From an uncultured Oscillospiraceae bacterium (GTDB lineage: Bacteria > Bacillota > Clostridia > Oscillospirales > Oscillospiraceae), in assembly GCA_949935795.1 (NCBI GenBank), contig CATLFX010000020.1:1-44211 (forward strand): 44,211 bases of DNA, read 5' to 3'. Position numbers and translations under genes: made by a program. Each line of letters begins with the position of its first letter. The first letter of the stretch is position 1. Positions 33,457 through 42,106 of this stretch are shown one piece after another. The notes below the pieces were generated by a model. It was not told the DNA's origin and did no database searches. It was given only the letters and a program-made list of their open reading frames with translations.

Positions 33457-35595
33457 ATGATGAATCGACGCTATTCCGGCTATACGGGACGGCGGAAGCT
33501 GGGGGGACCGGCGCTGTCCGTCCTGTTTTTCCCCGCCGCCGTCCTCTACCACGAGCTGCTCCTCCGGGCCTTTGACCGGAGCACCCCCTTCTTCGACCTG
33601 GCCCTGCTGCGCATCGCGCTGTTCTCCATCGCCGCCGGGCTGGCCGTCGGCCTGATCCTGGACCTGCTGCCCTGGAAGACTCCGGCCCGTATCGCGGGCG
33701 GGGTGCTGCTGGGGCTGGGCACGGTGCTGTTCTGCGTGGAGCGGGGGTGCCGGGCCACCTTCAACCTCTACTACGGCGTCACCTTCATGGGCGATATGGC
33801 GGGCGACGTGGCCGGGGACTTCAGTTCCACGGTGGTATCGGTGGTTTTGAGCATGATCCCCTTTATCCTGCTGTCCTTCGTGCCCCTGGCGGCGTTTATC
33901 ATCCTGCGGGAGAGTGTCGTCTCCGACGAGGGCAATGAAATGCCCGTGCGGATCATCCTGGCCGCCGTGCTGGTGGCCTGCCAGCTCACCGCCTACCTGC
34001 TGTCCATCCTGGGCCCGGTGAAGAGCTACTATACCTATGAGTTTGCCGCCAACTCCGCCATCCCCCACTTCGGCCTGCTTACCTCCGTACGGCTGGAGCT
34101 GGAGTATAACCTGGCGGGCACCCCGGCCCCTCCGCTGGACGAGTTCATCGACCCGGTGGACACCCCCGCCCCCGGCGGGAGCGCCCAGCCCTCCGCGGAC
34201 CCCTCCGCCGCCCCCAGCCCCGGCGCCTCCCGGCGGCCCGTCCCCACCGGACCCAACGCCCTGGACATCGACTTTGAGGGAATGGCGGAAGCGGAGACCA
34301 ACGAGACGCTGAAAAGCATGCACCAGTATTTCGGCAGCCTCACCCCCTCGGAGAAAAACCAGTACACCGGCATGTTTGAGGGCAAAAACCTGATCCTCCT
34401 CACCGCCGAGGGGTTCTCCCCCTACGCCATCGACAAGGAGCTCACCCCCACCCTGTACCGCATGACCCAGGAGGAGGGCTTCGTGTTCCACAACTTCTAC
34501 CAGCCCGACTGGACCCTGTCCACCACCGGGGGAGAATTTGCCGTCACCACCGGCCTCATCCCCAATTGGTATAACGGCGGCAAAACCGGGGCGCCCCTTC
34601 TCAGCGCCGAGAAATCCATGCCCATCACCCTGGCCAGGCTGTTCGCCGCCCAGGGATACGCCGTCCCCGCGTTCCACGACCACACCTACGACTACTACCA
34701 CCGGGACCAGTACCTCTCCAATTTCGGCTACGACTATAAGGGCATCGGGAACGGCCTGGAGATGACGGAGAGCGTCACAAAAAAATACTGGCCCGAGTCC
34801 GACCTGGAGATGATGGAGGAGACGGTGGACGGCTATATCAATGACTGCGTCAAGAATGGAACGCTCTTCCATGCCTACTATATGACGGTGAGCGGACACG
34901 GAAAATACTCCTGGGGCGGCAACGATATGTCCGCGAAGCACCGGGAGGCGGTGGAGGCCAAGTACCCCAATCTCTCCGAGACATCCCAGGCGTATCTGGC
35001 CTGCAACATGGAGCTGGATCTGGCCCTGGAGCACCTGGTGGACAAGCTGGAGGCGGCGGGCATCGCCGGCGACACCCTCATTGTCATGGCCGCCGACCAC
35101 TATCCCTACCTGATGGTGACCGACGACGGAGATTTTTACAACGAGCTGCGGGGCTTCACGGACACCGAGAGCGACACCTCCCGCTACCGCAACACCCTGC
35201 TGATGTGGTCCGGGTCCATCAAAGAGCCCATTGAGGTGGACACCCCCTGCTCCACCATCGACATTGTGCCCACCATCTGCAACCTGTTCGGGCTGGACTA
35301 CGACTCCCGGCTCTACTCCGGGCGGGACATCTTCGCCGAAAACTACGAGGCGGACCAGTATTCCAACTGTATGCCTCTTGTGGTGTTCGCCAACAAGGGC
35401 CAGGGCAACGCCTGGATCACCGCCGCGGGGACCTACGAGTGCTCCACCAAGACCTTCACCCCCAACGAGGGCGTTGAGCTGGAGGATGAGGAGGATTACG
35501 TGAAACGGGTCCACCGTCTGGCGGCCGCCAAGGTGAACTACTCCAAGCTCATCATTCAGGAGGACTACTACGCCCACGTCCAGTTTCCCGAATAG
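33457..35595 (+). CDS. LTA synthase family sulfatase (phosphoglycerol transferase)
   Basis: A protein of 712 residues. Five hydrophobic segments fill about 20-200, then a Pro/Ala/Ser-rich linker (about 225-265), then an extracellular alkaline-phosphatase-type domain. Conserved residues of LtaS are visible: LLTAEGF (metal Glu), STTGGEF with the likely nucleophile T356, VSGHGKYS and AADHYPY (metal Asp-His). It should transfer glycerol phosphate, or another phospho-group, to a cell-surface polymer. A protease cut in the linker is common in the family. The true substrate in Clostridia is uncertain. A second ATG directly follows the first. Confidence 0.92.
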   Translation: MMNRRYSGYTGRRKLGGPALSVLFFPAAVLYHELLLRAFDRSTPFFDLALLRIALFSIAAGLAVGLILDLLPWKTPARIAGGVLLGLGTVLFCVERGCRATFNLYYGVTFMGDMAGDVAGDFSSTVVSVVLSMIPFILLSFVPLAAFIILRESVVSDEGNEMPVRIILAAVLVACQLTAYLLSILGPVKSYYTYEFAANSAIPHFGLLTSVRLELEYNLAGTPAPPLDEFIDPVDTPAPGGSAQPSADPSAAPSPGASRRPVPTGPNALDIDFEGMAEAETNETLKSMHQYFGSLTPSEKNQYTGMFEGKNLILLTAEGFSPYAIDKELTPTLYRMTQEEGFVFHNFYQPDWTLSTTGGEFAVTTGLIPNWYNGGKTGAPLLSAEKSMPITLARLFAAQGYAVPAFHDHTYDYYHRDQYLSNFGYDYKGIGNGLEMTESVTKKYWPESDLEMMEETVDGYINDCVKNGTLFHAYYMTVSGHGKYSWGGNDMSAKHREAVEAKYPNLSETSQAYLACNMELDLALEHLVDKLEAAGIAGDTLIVMAADHYPYLMVTDDGDFYNELRGFTDTESDTSRYRNTLLMWSGSIKEPIEVDTPCSTIDIVPTICNLFGLDYDSRLYSGRDIFAENYEADQYSNCMPLVVFANKGQGNAWITAAGTYECSTKTFTPNEGVELEDEEDYVKRVHRLAAAKVNYSKLIIQEDYYAHVQFPE

Positions 35596-35603
35596 ACAAA
35601 ACA

Positions 35604-35627
35604 GCCCGGCGGGGAATCCCGCCGGGC
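35604..35627 (+). terminator. Terminator after the LTA-synthase-like gene
   Basis: GCCCGGCGGG/CCCGCCGGGC (10 bp, loop GAAT) followed by CGCTGTTTG. Confidence 0.82.
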
Positions 35628-35640
35628 CGCTGTTTGAGGA

Positions 35641-35893
35641 TGTTTGCCGCCGGGTGGAAATCTGTCTCCATACAACCCTGCCCATCGGCGAACGAAAAGT
35701 TCTTTTCGGTTCCTTTTGTCACGCTTCGCCTGCTCGCGACGCGCGGCTTCCCTCCGACTCGGACAAAACCCATTCGGGCCTTTGGCCCTCCTTGGGCTTT
35801 TGTCCTCGCTCTGGTCCATCCGCGCTGCTCGCAACGGCTCAGCGCTTCTCTGTTCCTTTCAAGAAACGGAACAAATCAAATGCTCTTTTCCGC
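35641..35893. repeat. Gene-free, repeat-rich intergenic island
   Basis: About 250 bases without a convincing gene. It holds CGAAAAG/CTTTTCG back to back (near 35693-35708), a nested hairpin GGACAAAACCCA (35761-35772) with TGGGCTTTTGTCC (35793-35805) around GGGCC/GGCCC (35776-35780 with 35784-35788), and GTTCC/GGAAC near 35861-35882. Segment 35827-35855 (GCTGCTCGCAACGGCTC type) matches 24 of 29 bases with 7419-7447, and the CCCACAAAGCC/ACAAAACCC hairpins here and at 3720-3751 look related. It is probably a member of a dispersed non-coding repeat family. Confidence 0.5.
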
Positions 35894-36820
35894 TTAAATA
35901 TGCTTTTCCAGCCAGGCCAGCACGTCGGCGTACACCTCGCCCTTGTTGATCTCGTTGAGCATTTCGTGCCGCCCGCCGGGGTAGAGCTTCATGGTCAAAT
36001 CGGCGGTGCCGTGGTCCTTGAAAAAGCCGTACACCTTTTTGACGCCCTCTCCGTTGGAGCCCACCGGGTCCCTGTCGCCGGAGAACAGGTACACCGGGGT
36101 GGACGGGTCCATCCGGGACAGGGCCTCCTCGCTGGAGATGTACTGCAAGCCCCCCATCATGTCCCGGAACATGCCAGCGGTGGGCTTGAAGGTGCAGAAG
36201 GGGTCCTTTAAATAGGCGTCCACCACCGACTCGTCCCGGCAGATCCAGTCCGCCGTGGTGCGGTTGGGGGCGAACTGCTTGTTGTAGGCCCCCAGGGACA
36301 GCTTGTCCACCAAAGCGCTCACCGTCTCCGGCCCCTTTACGGCGCAGATGGCGGAGGCCACCGCCTTGCCCGCCGCCACCAGGGCGGGCTTTTCCTGGCC
36401 GGTGCCGGACAGAATGCAGCCGTCCGCCGTGCCGGGGTAGGCGCACAGGTAGGTCCGGGCCAGGAAGGACCCCATGGAGTGGCCCAGCAGAAAATAGGGA
36501 ATCCCGGGATATTTTTCCCCCATCAGGACCCGCAGGCGGCGCACGTCGGAGGTCACCAGGGTCCAGCCGTCCTTTTTGCCGAAATAGCCGTATTTGCCGT
36601 CGTTTACCGTCTTGCCGTGGCCCAGGTGGTCCTCGCCGCACACCACAAAGCCGTGGTCCGCCAGATACCGGGCAAAGTGGTCGTACCGCCCGGCGTACTC
36701 CGCCACCCCGTGGACAATCTGCACCACCGCCCGGGGCGCGCCCTCAGGGGTCCACAGGCTCGCGCGGCACTGGTGGACGCCGTCCTTGGAGGGGAAGGAA
36801 AATTCTGAAAACTCCGTCAT
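35894..36820 (-). CDS. Alpha/beta hydrolase (monoacylglycerol lipase-like)
   Basis: A cytoplasmic serine hydrolase of 308 residues in the Hydrolase_4 (serine aminopeptidase S33/lysophospholipase) group. The triad is visible: Ser in LLGHSMGSF, Asp in SGDRDPVG, His in GGRHEML; the oxyanion loop is IVHGVAEYAGRY. It probably cleaves a monoacylglycerol or lysolipid ester. AGGGTGA is a modest ribosome site. It is convergent with the LTA-synthase-like gene and divergent from the S41 protease. Confidence 0.9.
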   Translation of the reverse strand: MTEFSEFSFPSKDGVHQCRASLWTPEGAPRAVVQIVHGVAEYAGRYDHFARYLADHGFVVCGEDHLGHGKTVNDGKYGYFGKKDGWTLVTSDVRRLRVLMGEKYPGIPYFLLGHSMGSFLARTYLCAYPGTADGCILSGTGQEKPALVAAGKAVASAICAVKGPETVSALVDKLSLGAYNKQFAPNRTTADWICRDESVVDAYLKDPFCTFKPTAGMFRDMMGGLQYISSEEALSRMDPSTPVYLFSGDRDPVGSNGEGVKKVYGFFKDHGTADLTMKLYPGGRHEMLNEINKGEVYADVLAWLEKHI

Positions 36821-36859
36821 ATTTTGTTCACCCTATTCCTGTCGTTGTGTGATATAATC

Positions 36860-36888
36860 AGTTTAATATGCCCCGCCCTGTTTGTCAA
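36860..36888 (-). promoter_or_regulatory. Promoter of the alpha/beta hydrolase gene
   Basis: TTGACA (36883-36888), a 17-base spacer and TAAACT (36860-36865) on the minus strand. A TATAAT at 36852-36857 on the plus strand may serve the protease gene, but I see no good -35 for it. Confidence 0.6.
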
Positions 36889-36926
36889 TTTACAAAAGGC
36901 CCGGGACGCACAAAAGGAGAACCGCT

Positions 36927-38831
36927 ATGAAAAGATATCTGTCCCGCATGGCCGCCGCGGCGCTGGCCCTGGTCCTGCTGACCGCTCCCGCCTCCGCCCT
37001 GTCGGTGTCCCAGGCCCTGGAGCTGCTGGAGGATAATTTCTATTACGATATCCCCGACGAGGCCTACCAGGCCCAGACCCTGGATGAGCTCATCAGCCTG
37101 CTGGGAGACCCCTACACCCAGTACATGACCGCCGAGCAGTACGCCCTGTTCCTGGACCTGGTGGAGGACACCGTGGACGTGGTGGGCATCGGCGTGGAGG
37201 TCAGCTACACCGAGGAGGGCTTCCTCATCCAGAAAGCGCTGCCGGGGGGTTCCGCCGAGGAGGCCGGGCTCCAGCCCGGCGACCTCATCGTGGCGGTGGA
37301 CGGGACCTCCTGCGCCCCCGCCGGGCAGGAATACCGCCAGCTCCTGCTGGGGGATGAGGGCACCCGCGTCACGGTCACCGTCCTCCGGGACGGAAAAAGC
37401 CAGGACTACACCCTCACCCGCCGGGCGGTGTACATTCCCAACACCCAGATCTCCCTGCTGGAGGGGGGCGTGGGCTACGTGGACTGCAACAGCTTCGGCC
37501 AGGACACCGACGAGCTGCTGGCCGAGGGGCTGAAGCAGTACGACGGCCAGGTGGGCTGCTGGCTGGTGGACCTGCGGGACAACGGGGGCGGCTATGTGGA
37601 CTCCGCCGTGGAGATGCTGGCCGCTGTCAACGGCGCGGGGCAGTACCTTTATTTTGAGGACCAGAACGGCCATGTGGTGGGCTATACCCGCCGCTCCTCC
37701 GCGCTGACCAACAAGCCCATGATCCTGCTGGTGAACGGGGAGAGCGCCTCCGCCTCCGAGCTGTTTGCCTCCGGGGTGCGGGACACCGAGCGGGGCATCA
37801 TCGTGGGCAGCCGCACCTACGGCAAGGGGGTGGCCCAGGCTGTGCTGGATGAGTCCTCCGATCCGGCCTATTTCGACGGAGACTGCCTGAAGGTGACCAC
37901 CGCCCGGTTCTACGCCGCCGGGGGCTCCACCACCGACAGGGTGGGGGTCATTCCCACCCTGCTGGTGGACGACGGCTACACCCAGGCGGTGGCCGAGGCC
38001 CTGGTGGGAGGCAGCCCGGAAACCTCTTATCTGTGCGTCATTCCCGGCACCGAACCCTTCTACATCGATCCGGACACCCCGGACGACGTGATGGCCCAGC
38101 TGCTGTCCGCCCTGCCGCCCCAGGTGATGGTGTTCTCCAACGGGGGCGTGGCCGGGGGCAATTTCGACCCCTGTACCCCCGCCCAGGCGGCGGAGAAGCT
38201 GGGGCTGTCCTACGAGAGCCGCTGGTTTACCGACGTGGCGGACAGCCCCTACGCCGGGGCCATCAACGCCATGGGCGTTTACCAGCTCCTCAACGGCACC
38301 GCCCCCGGCCGGTTCAGCCCCAAGGACAAGCTCACCCGGGCCCAGCTGTGCGTCATGCTGGCCCGTGTGCTCAATGTGACCTCCGCCGGGTCCTCCCGGT
38401 TCTCCGACGTGGACCCGGACGCCTGGTACGCCGACAGTGTGAATGCCATGGCGGAGCTGGGCCTGGTGGACGGGGTGGGCGGCGGCCGCTTTAGCCCGGA
38501 GGGCGCCCTCACCCAGGAGGAATTTCTCACCATTATGGGCCGGATGGCCCGGTTCCTCAACTTTGCCCTGGACGACTACGGCGAGGCGATGGAAGACCCC
38601 GCCGCCCAGCTGCCTGTGGGGATGCGGCTGGCCCTGGCCCCCTTCTCCGACTGGGCCCGCAGCAACGTGGCCGTGTTGGCCTGGGGGCTGGAGGATGCGC
38701 TGTACGGCAAGGAAACCATGCTGTATACCGATTCCGGCCTGCAAGACATTGTCCCGTCCGCTCCCGTTCTCCGGGAGGAGGCCGCCGCCCAAATGTATAA
38801 AATTCTCTCCAGCCTAGATATTCTGCCCTGA
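36927..38831 (+). CDS. S41 (C-terminal processing) peptidase with SLH domains
   Basis: A secreted protein of 634 residues. A signal peptide (1-24, ending ASALS) is followed by a short N-terminal region, a PDZ domain (about 85-165) and an S41 protease domain with the Ser/Lys pair in NGESASASELFASG and SRTYGKGVAQ. After a linker come S-layer homology repeats: FTDVADSPYAGAI (from about 434), FSDVDPDAWYADS (about 491) and a weaker FSDWARSNVAV (about 572). The SLH part should hold it on cell-wall polymer, an uncommon partner for S41. AAAGGAGAA precedes the ATG at 36927; 15 extra upstream codons lack support. Confidence 0.9.
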   Translation: MKRYLSRMAAAALALVLLTAPASALSVSQALELLEDNFYYDIPDEAYQAQTLDELISLLGDPYTQYMTAEQYALFLDLVEDTVDVVGIGVEVSYTEEGFLIQKALPGGSAEEAGLQPGDLIVAVDGTSCAPAGQEYRQLLLGDEGTRVTVTVLRDGKSQDYTLTRRAVYIPNTQISLLEGGVGYVDCNSFGQDTDELLAEGLKQYDGQVGCWLVDLRDNGGGYVDSAVEMLAAVNGAGQYLYFEDQNGHVVGYTRRSSALTNKPMILLVNGESASASELFASGVRDTERGIIVGSRTYGKGVAQAVLDESSDPAYFDGDCLKVTTARFYAAGGSTTDRVGVIPTLLVDDGYTQAVAEALVGGSPETSYLCVIPGTEPFYIDPDTPDDVMAQLLSALPPQVMVFSNGGVAGGNFDPCTPAQAAEKLGLSYESRWFTDVADSPYAGAINAMGVYQLLNGTAPGRFSPKDKLTRAQLCVMLARVLNVTSAGSSRFSDVDPDAWYADSVNAMAELGLVDGVGGGRFSPEGALTQEEFLTIMGRMARFLNFALDDYGEAMEDPAAQLPVGMRLALAPFSDWARSNVAVLAWGLEDALYGKETMLYTDSGLQDIVPSAPVLREEAAAQMYKILSSLDILP

Positions 38832-38839
38832 ACGCCATA

Positions 38840-38868
38840 ACAGCCAGGACTGGCCCGGTCCTGGCTGT
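38840..38868 (+). terminator. Terminator after the S41 protease gene
   Basis: ACAGCCAGGAC/GTCCTGGCTGT (11 bp, loop of 7) followed by CTCACTT; a weak T tail. Confidence 0.72.
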
Positions 38869-38897
38869 CTCACTTCACGATAAAAGGAGGCGCTTTT

Positions 38898-39485
38898 ATG
38901 AGCCTGCTGCTCCACATCTGCTGTGCGCCCTGTTCCGTGGTCTGCGTGAAAATGCTGCGGGAGGAGGGGACGGAGCCCACCGGCTTCTGGTATAACCCCA
39001 ATATCCACCCCTTTTTGGAGTACAAGGCCCGGCGGGACACCCTGCGGCAGTATGCCCAGGACATTGGCCTGGACCTGCGGGAGGAGGACTTCTACGGCCT
39101 GCGCCAGTTCACCGCCGCCGTGGCCCAGGACTGCGAGCACCGCTGCGGCTACTGCTACGCCTGCCGGATGGAGCGCACCGCCCAATATGCCGCCGGAAAC
39201 GGCTTTGAGAGCTTTTCCACCACGCTCCTGGTGTCCCCCTACCAAAACCGGGAGCTGATCTGTGCCACGGGGGCGAAAATGGGGGAAAAATACGGGGTGG
39301 AATTCGTCCCTTATGACTTCCGACCGCGCTTCAAGGAGGGCCAGGAGGAGGCCCGGGCTTTGGGGCTCTATATGCAGAAATACTGCGGCTGTGTGTACAG
39401 CGAGGAGGAGCGTTTTTCCAACCGCCGGAAAAAGGAGCTCCACAGACTGCACAAGGCAGAGGCAAGGGGGGAAACTCAGTGTTGA
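38898..39485 (+). CDS. queH: Epoxyqueuosine reductase QueH
   Basis: Final step of queuosine tRNA modification: epoxyqueuosine to queuosine in tRNA. The protein of 195 residues belongs to the DUF208 (QueH) family, a cobalamin-independent replacement for QueG. It has LHICCAPCS near the N-terminus (two adjacent cysteines plus one), CGYCYACRM in the middle and YCGCVYS near the C-terminus, which carry the iron-sulfur and metal ligands. AAAGGAGG precedes the start. It overlaps rlmD by 7 bases, making a small RNA-modification operon. Confidence 0.95.
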   Translation: MSLLLHICCAPCSVVCVKMLREEGTEPTGFWYNPNIHPFLEYKARRDTLRQYAQDIGLDLREEDFYGLRQFTAAVAQDCEHRCGYCYACRMERTAQYAAGNGFESFSTTLLVSPYQNRELICATGAKMGEKYGVEFVPYDFRPRFKEGQEEARALGLYMQKYCGCVYSEEERFSNRRKKELHRLHKAEARGETQC

Positions 39486-41095
39486 AAGAGGGCAGGGTAT
39501 ACCCCGCTGTGATTGACGGCTATGCCAGCGGCGGCGAGGGGGTGGCCCGGATTGAAGGTATGGCGGTGTTTGTCAAGGGGGCCCTCCGGGGAGAGCAGGC
39601 AGAAGTGATGATCGAGCACATCGGCCACAACGCCGCCTGGGGACATATTGAAAAGCTGCTGGAGCCCTCGCCCCGGCGGGCGGAGCCGGACTGCCCCTAT
39701 TACGGGGCGTGCGGCGGCTGTCAGTTCCGGCACATGGCCTATGAGGAGGAGCTGGAGGCCAAGCGGCGGCGGGTGGAGGACGCCCTGCGGCGCATTGGCG
39801 GCGCGGACCTGGCGGTTTCTGTGATACATGGGGCGGAAAATACCCGGCGTTATCGCAACAAGGTGCAGTTTCCCGTCTCGACCGGAGCCATTGGATACTA
39901 TCAGGGCCGCACCCACCGGGTGGTGGACATTGCGGACTGTTTGCTCCAGCCGGAGGCGGACACTGCCTGCCGGGCCGCCGTCAAGGAGTGGATGGAGCGG
40001 TTTTCCGTCCCCGCCTACGATGAGAAGACAGGCCGTGGGCTGGTCCGACACCTGTTTCTGCGCACCAATTCCGACGGAGAAATTTTGTGTTGTCTGGTGG
40101 CCAACGGAAGAAAGCTCCCCCACGGGGAGGAGCTGGTGGAGGCCCTCCGGCAGGCCGCGCCCAAGCTGGCGGGGGTGGTGCTGTCGGTGAACACGAAAAA
40201 GACAAACGTGATTCTGGGGGATGCTTTTCACACCCTCTGGGGCCGGGACTGGCTGGAGGAGACCCTATGCGGCCGCAGCTTCCGGCTGTCGGTGCCCTCC
40301 TTCTTCCAGGTGAACAGGGCCCAGACCGAGGTGCTCTACCGCCGGGCGCTGGATTTTGCCGCCCTCACCGGGCGGGAGACGGTGGTGGAGCTGTACTGCG
40401 GCATCGGGACCATCAGCCTGACGCTGGCGGAGTACGCGAAGCAGGTCATCGGGGTGGAGGTGGTGCCCCAGGCGGTGGCCGACGCACAGGAAAACGCCCG
40501 CCGGAACGGCCTGGAGAACAAAACCCGGTTTGAGTGCGGCGATGCCGCCAACTTGGCCGTCCAACTGGAAGAGGAGGGTGTTCGGCCTGATGTGGTGGTG
40601 GTGGACCCGCCCCGGAAGGGGCTGGCCCCGGAGGTGGTGGACGCCATCGTCCGTATGGCCCCGGACCGGGTGGTATACGTGTCCTGCGACCCGGCCACCC
40701 TGGCTCGGGACGTGAAGCGGTTTTTTGCTGGGGGATACGTCCTCCTGCACGCGGAGGCGGTGGACCTTTTCCCAAGGACGGCTCACGTGGAGACGGTTGT
40801 TTGCTTAGGTAGGGAATTTGAGAAAAGCAAGGAACATGTCTACCTGGACTATGAGCCGTCCCCGGACATGGAGGTTCCCCTTGATCCGACATATCCCGAG
40901 ATCAAGGAGTGGGTGCTGGAACACCACGGCCTGAAGGTGTCGTCCCTGTACATCTCCCAGGTCAAGCGTAAGCACGGCCTGCCCGTTGGCGAGAACTTCA
41001 ACAAGCCGAAGAACAAGAGCATGAAGCAGCCCCAGTGCCCTCCTGAGAAAGAGGCCGCCATCGAGGCGGCCCTGCGGCACTTCCGTATGCTTTGA
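39479..41095 (+). CDS. rlmD: 23S rRNA (uracil-C5)-methyltransferase RlmD with C-terminal extension
   Basis: A SAM-dependent methyltransferase of 538 residues. The order is: an N-terminal TRAM domain (about 5-60), a [4Fe-4S] site with C72, C78, C81 and the later Cys in IADCLLQ, the Rossmann core (VELYCGIGTISLTLA), and the catalytic Cys in VYVSCDPATLARD. The normal enzyme would end near residue 445. About 90 further residues follow (TYPEIKEWVLEHHGLKVSSL, then PPEKEAAIEAALRHF), a domain I also know from clostridial RlmD proteins and from mobile-element proteins. The start is GTG, supported by AAGGGGGG and overlapping queH. Its 3' end borders the accessory region. Confidence 0.92.
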   Translation: MLKEGRVYPAVIDGYASGGEGVARIEGMAVFVKGALRGEQAEVMIEHIGHNAAWGHIEKLLEPSPRRAEPDCPYYGACGGCQFRHMAYEEELEAKRRRVEDALRRIGGADLAVSVIHGAENTRRYRNKVQFPVSTGAIGYYQGRTHRVVDIADCLLQPEADTACRAAVKEWMERFSVPAYDEKTGRGLVRHLFLRTNSDGEILCCLVANGRKLPHGEELVEALRQAAPKLAGVVLSVNTKKTNVILGDAFHTLWGRDWLEETLCGRSFRLSVPSFFQVNRAQTEVLYRRALDFAALTGRETVVELYCGIGTISLTLAEYAKQVIGVEVVPQAVADAQENARRNGLENKTRFECGDAANLAVQLEEEGVRPDVVVVDPPRKGLAPEVVDAIVRMAPDRVVYVSCDPATLARDVKRFFAGGYVLLHAEAVDLFPRTAHVETVVCLGREFEKSKEHVYLDYEPSPDMEVPLDPTYPEIKEWVLEHHGLKVSSLYISQVKRKHGLPVGENFNKPKNKSMKQPQCPPEKEAAIEAALRHFRML

Positions 41096-41134
41096 TGATT
41101 GGCGCCTACTGCTTCGGGGGGAATGGCACAAAGC

Positions 41135-41164
41135 GGGCCGCTCCAGGGTTACCAGGAGCGGCCC
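41135..41164 (+). terminator. Hairpin after rlmD
   Basis: GGGCCGCTCC/GGAGCGGCCC (10 bp, loop of 10) followed by TTCGATTCC. It is the only clear structure in 41096-41228; no gene is seen there. Confidence 0.65.
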
Positions 41165-41228
41165 TTCGATTCCTCGCCTGTCCCATCGGATACAGCAACA
41201 TGGCCCCACGGTACGCGCCGCCCTTTCC

Positions 41229-41296
41229 AGTACCAAAACAATCTATATTAGAATAGTACCCAAATTATTGACAAGTACCTGGTTCCGTGCTATCAT
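41229..41296 (+). promoter_or_regulatory. Recombinase promoter with AGTACC repeats
   Basis: TTGACA (41268-41273), a 17-base spacer and TATCAT (41291-41296). AGTACC occurs three times in the same direction, at 41229, 41255 and 41274, the last inside the spacer. The area is AT-richer than its surroundings. The repeats could bind the recombinase or a repressor; this is inferred. Confidence 0.7.
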
Positions 41297-41349
41297 ATAA
41301 GTAGCCAATCTGAGTACACCTTATTTGGCTACGAAGGGGATATTCCATC

Positions 41350-42063
41350 ATGAAGCTGTACGCATACGTCCGGGTGAGCACCCGGCAACAGAGCCTGAAG
41401 CGGCAGATCGAGAATATCATGTCGGCGAACGGCGGGGCTTACGCCAATGCCCAGTTTTTCAGCGACAAGTTCACCGGCAGCACCCTGGACCGGCCGGAGT
41501 GGAACCGGCTGTACAAGCGGCTGCAGCCGGGGGACACCGTCGTGTTCGATTCCGTGTCCCGCCTGAGCCGTGACGCGGAGGACGGCGCCGCCCTGTACGA
41601 GGAGCTGTACCAGAAGGGGATCAACCTGGTCTTCCTGAATGAGCCCCATTGCGACACGGAGTGCTACCGCCAGGCCGCCGCCGCCAGCATCCCGGCCACG
41701 GGCAACGAGATCGCGGATATTTACATCGAGGCGACCAACCGAGTCCTGATGCTCCTGGCCCGGAGGCAGATCGCCATCGCCTTCGAGCAGGCCGAGAAGG
41801 AGCGTCTCGACATCCAGACGAGGGTCCGGGACGGGATGCGGGCCGCGAAACTGGAGGCCGCCCAGCACGGGATCGAAAAGACCTACGGCCTCGCCCCCGG
41901 CACGAAGCTGACCACCCGGAAGAGCGTCGCCGCCAAGGCCGTCATCGTGAAGCACTCCAAGGACTTCAACGGGACGCTGGACGATCCGGAGGTGATCAAG
42001 CTCTGCGGGATCTCCCGCAACACGTATTATCGGTACAAGAGGCAGCTCAAGGCCGGACAGTGA
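41350..42063 (+). CDS. Serine recombinase (resolvase/invertase type)
   Basis: A site-specific recombinase of 237 residues. The catalytic domain begins KLYAYVRVSTRQQSLKRQ with Ser10 and Arg8, and has DSVSRLSRD with R71 and R74 matching the arginines of gamma-delta resolvase. A long helix (about 118-165) follows, and the C-terminus ends in a helix-turn-helix-like GISRNTYYRYKRQ. It is too small for a large serine integrase. AAGGGGA precedes the start. The PolC-like gene begins 43 bases later without a terminator, so the two are probably co-transcribed. It likely inverts or resolves DNA of an inserted element. Confidence 0.92.
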   Translation: MKLYAYVRVSTRQQSLKRQIENIMSANGGAYANAQFFSDKFTGSTLDRPEWNRLYKRLQPGDTVVFDSVSRLSRDAEDGAALYEELYQKGINLVFLNEPHCDTECYRQAAAASIPATGNEIADIYIEATNRVLMLLARRQIAIAFEQAEKERLDIQTRVRDGMRAAKLEAAQHGIEKTYGLAPGTKLTTRKSVAAKAVIVKHSKDFNGTLDDPEVIKLCGISRNTYYRYKRQLKAGQ

Positions 42064-42106
42064 CCGGCGATGCTGCACCACGCTTTGAACAGGAGGATAG
42101 AAACCA

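Noticed and set aside
41350-42063. Large serine integrase of an ICE or phage
   Set aside because: The protein has only 237 residues and lacks the zinc-ribbon and coiled-coil domains of large serine integrases.
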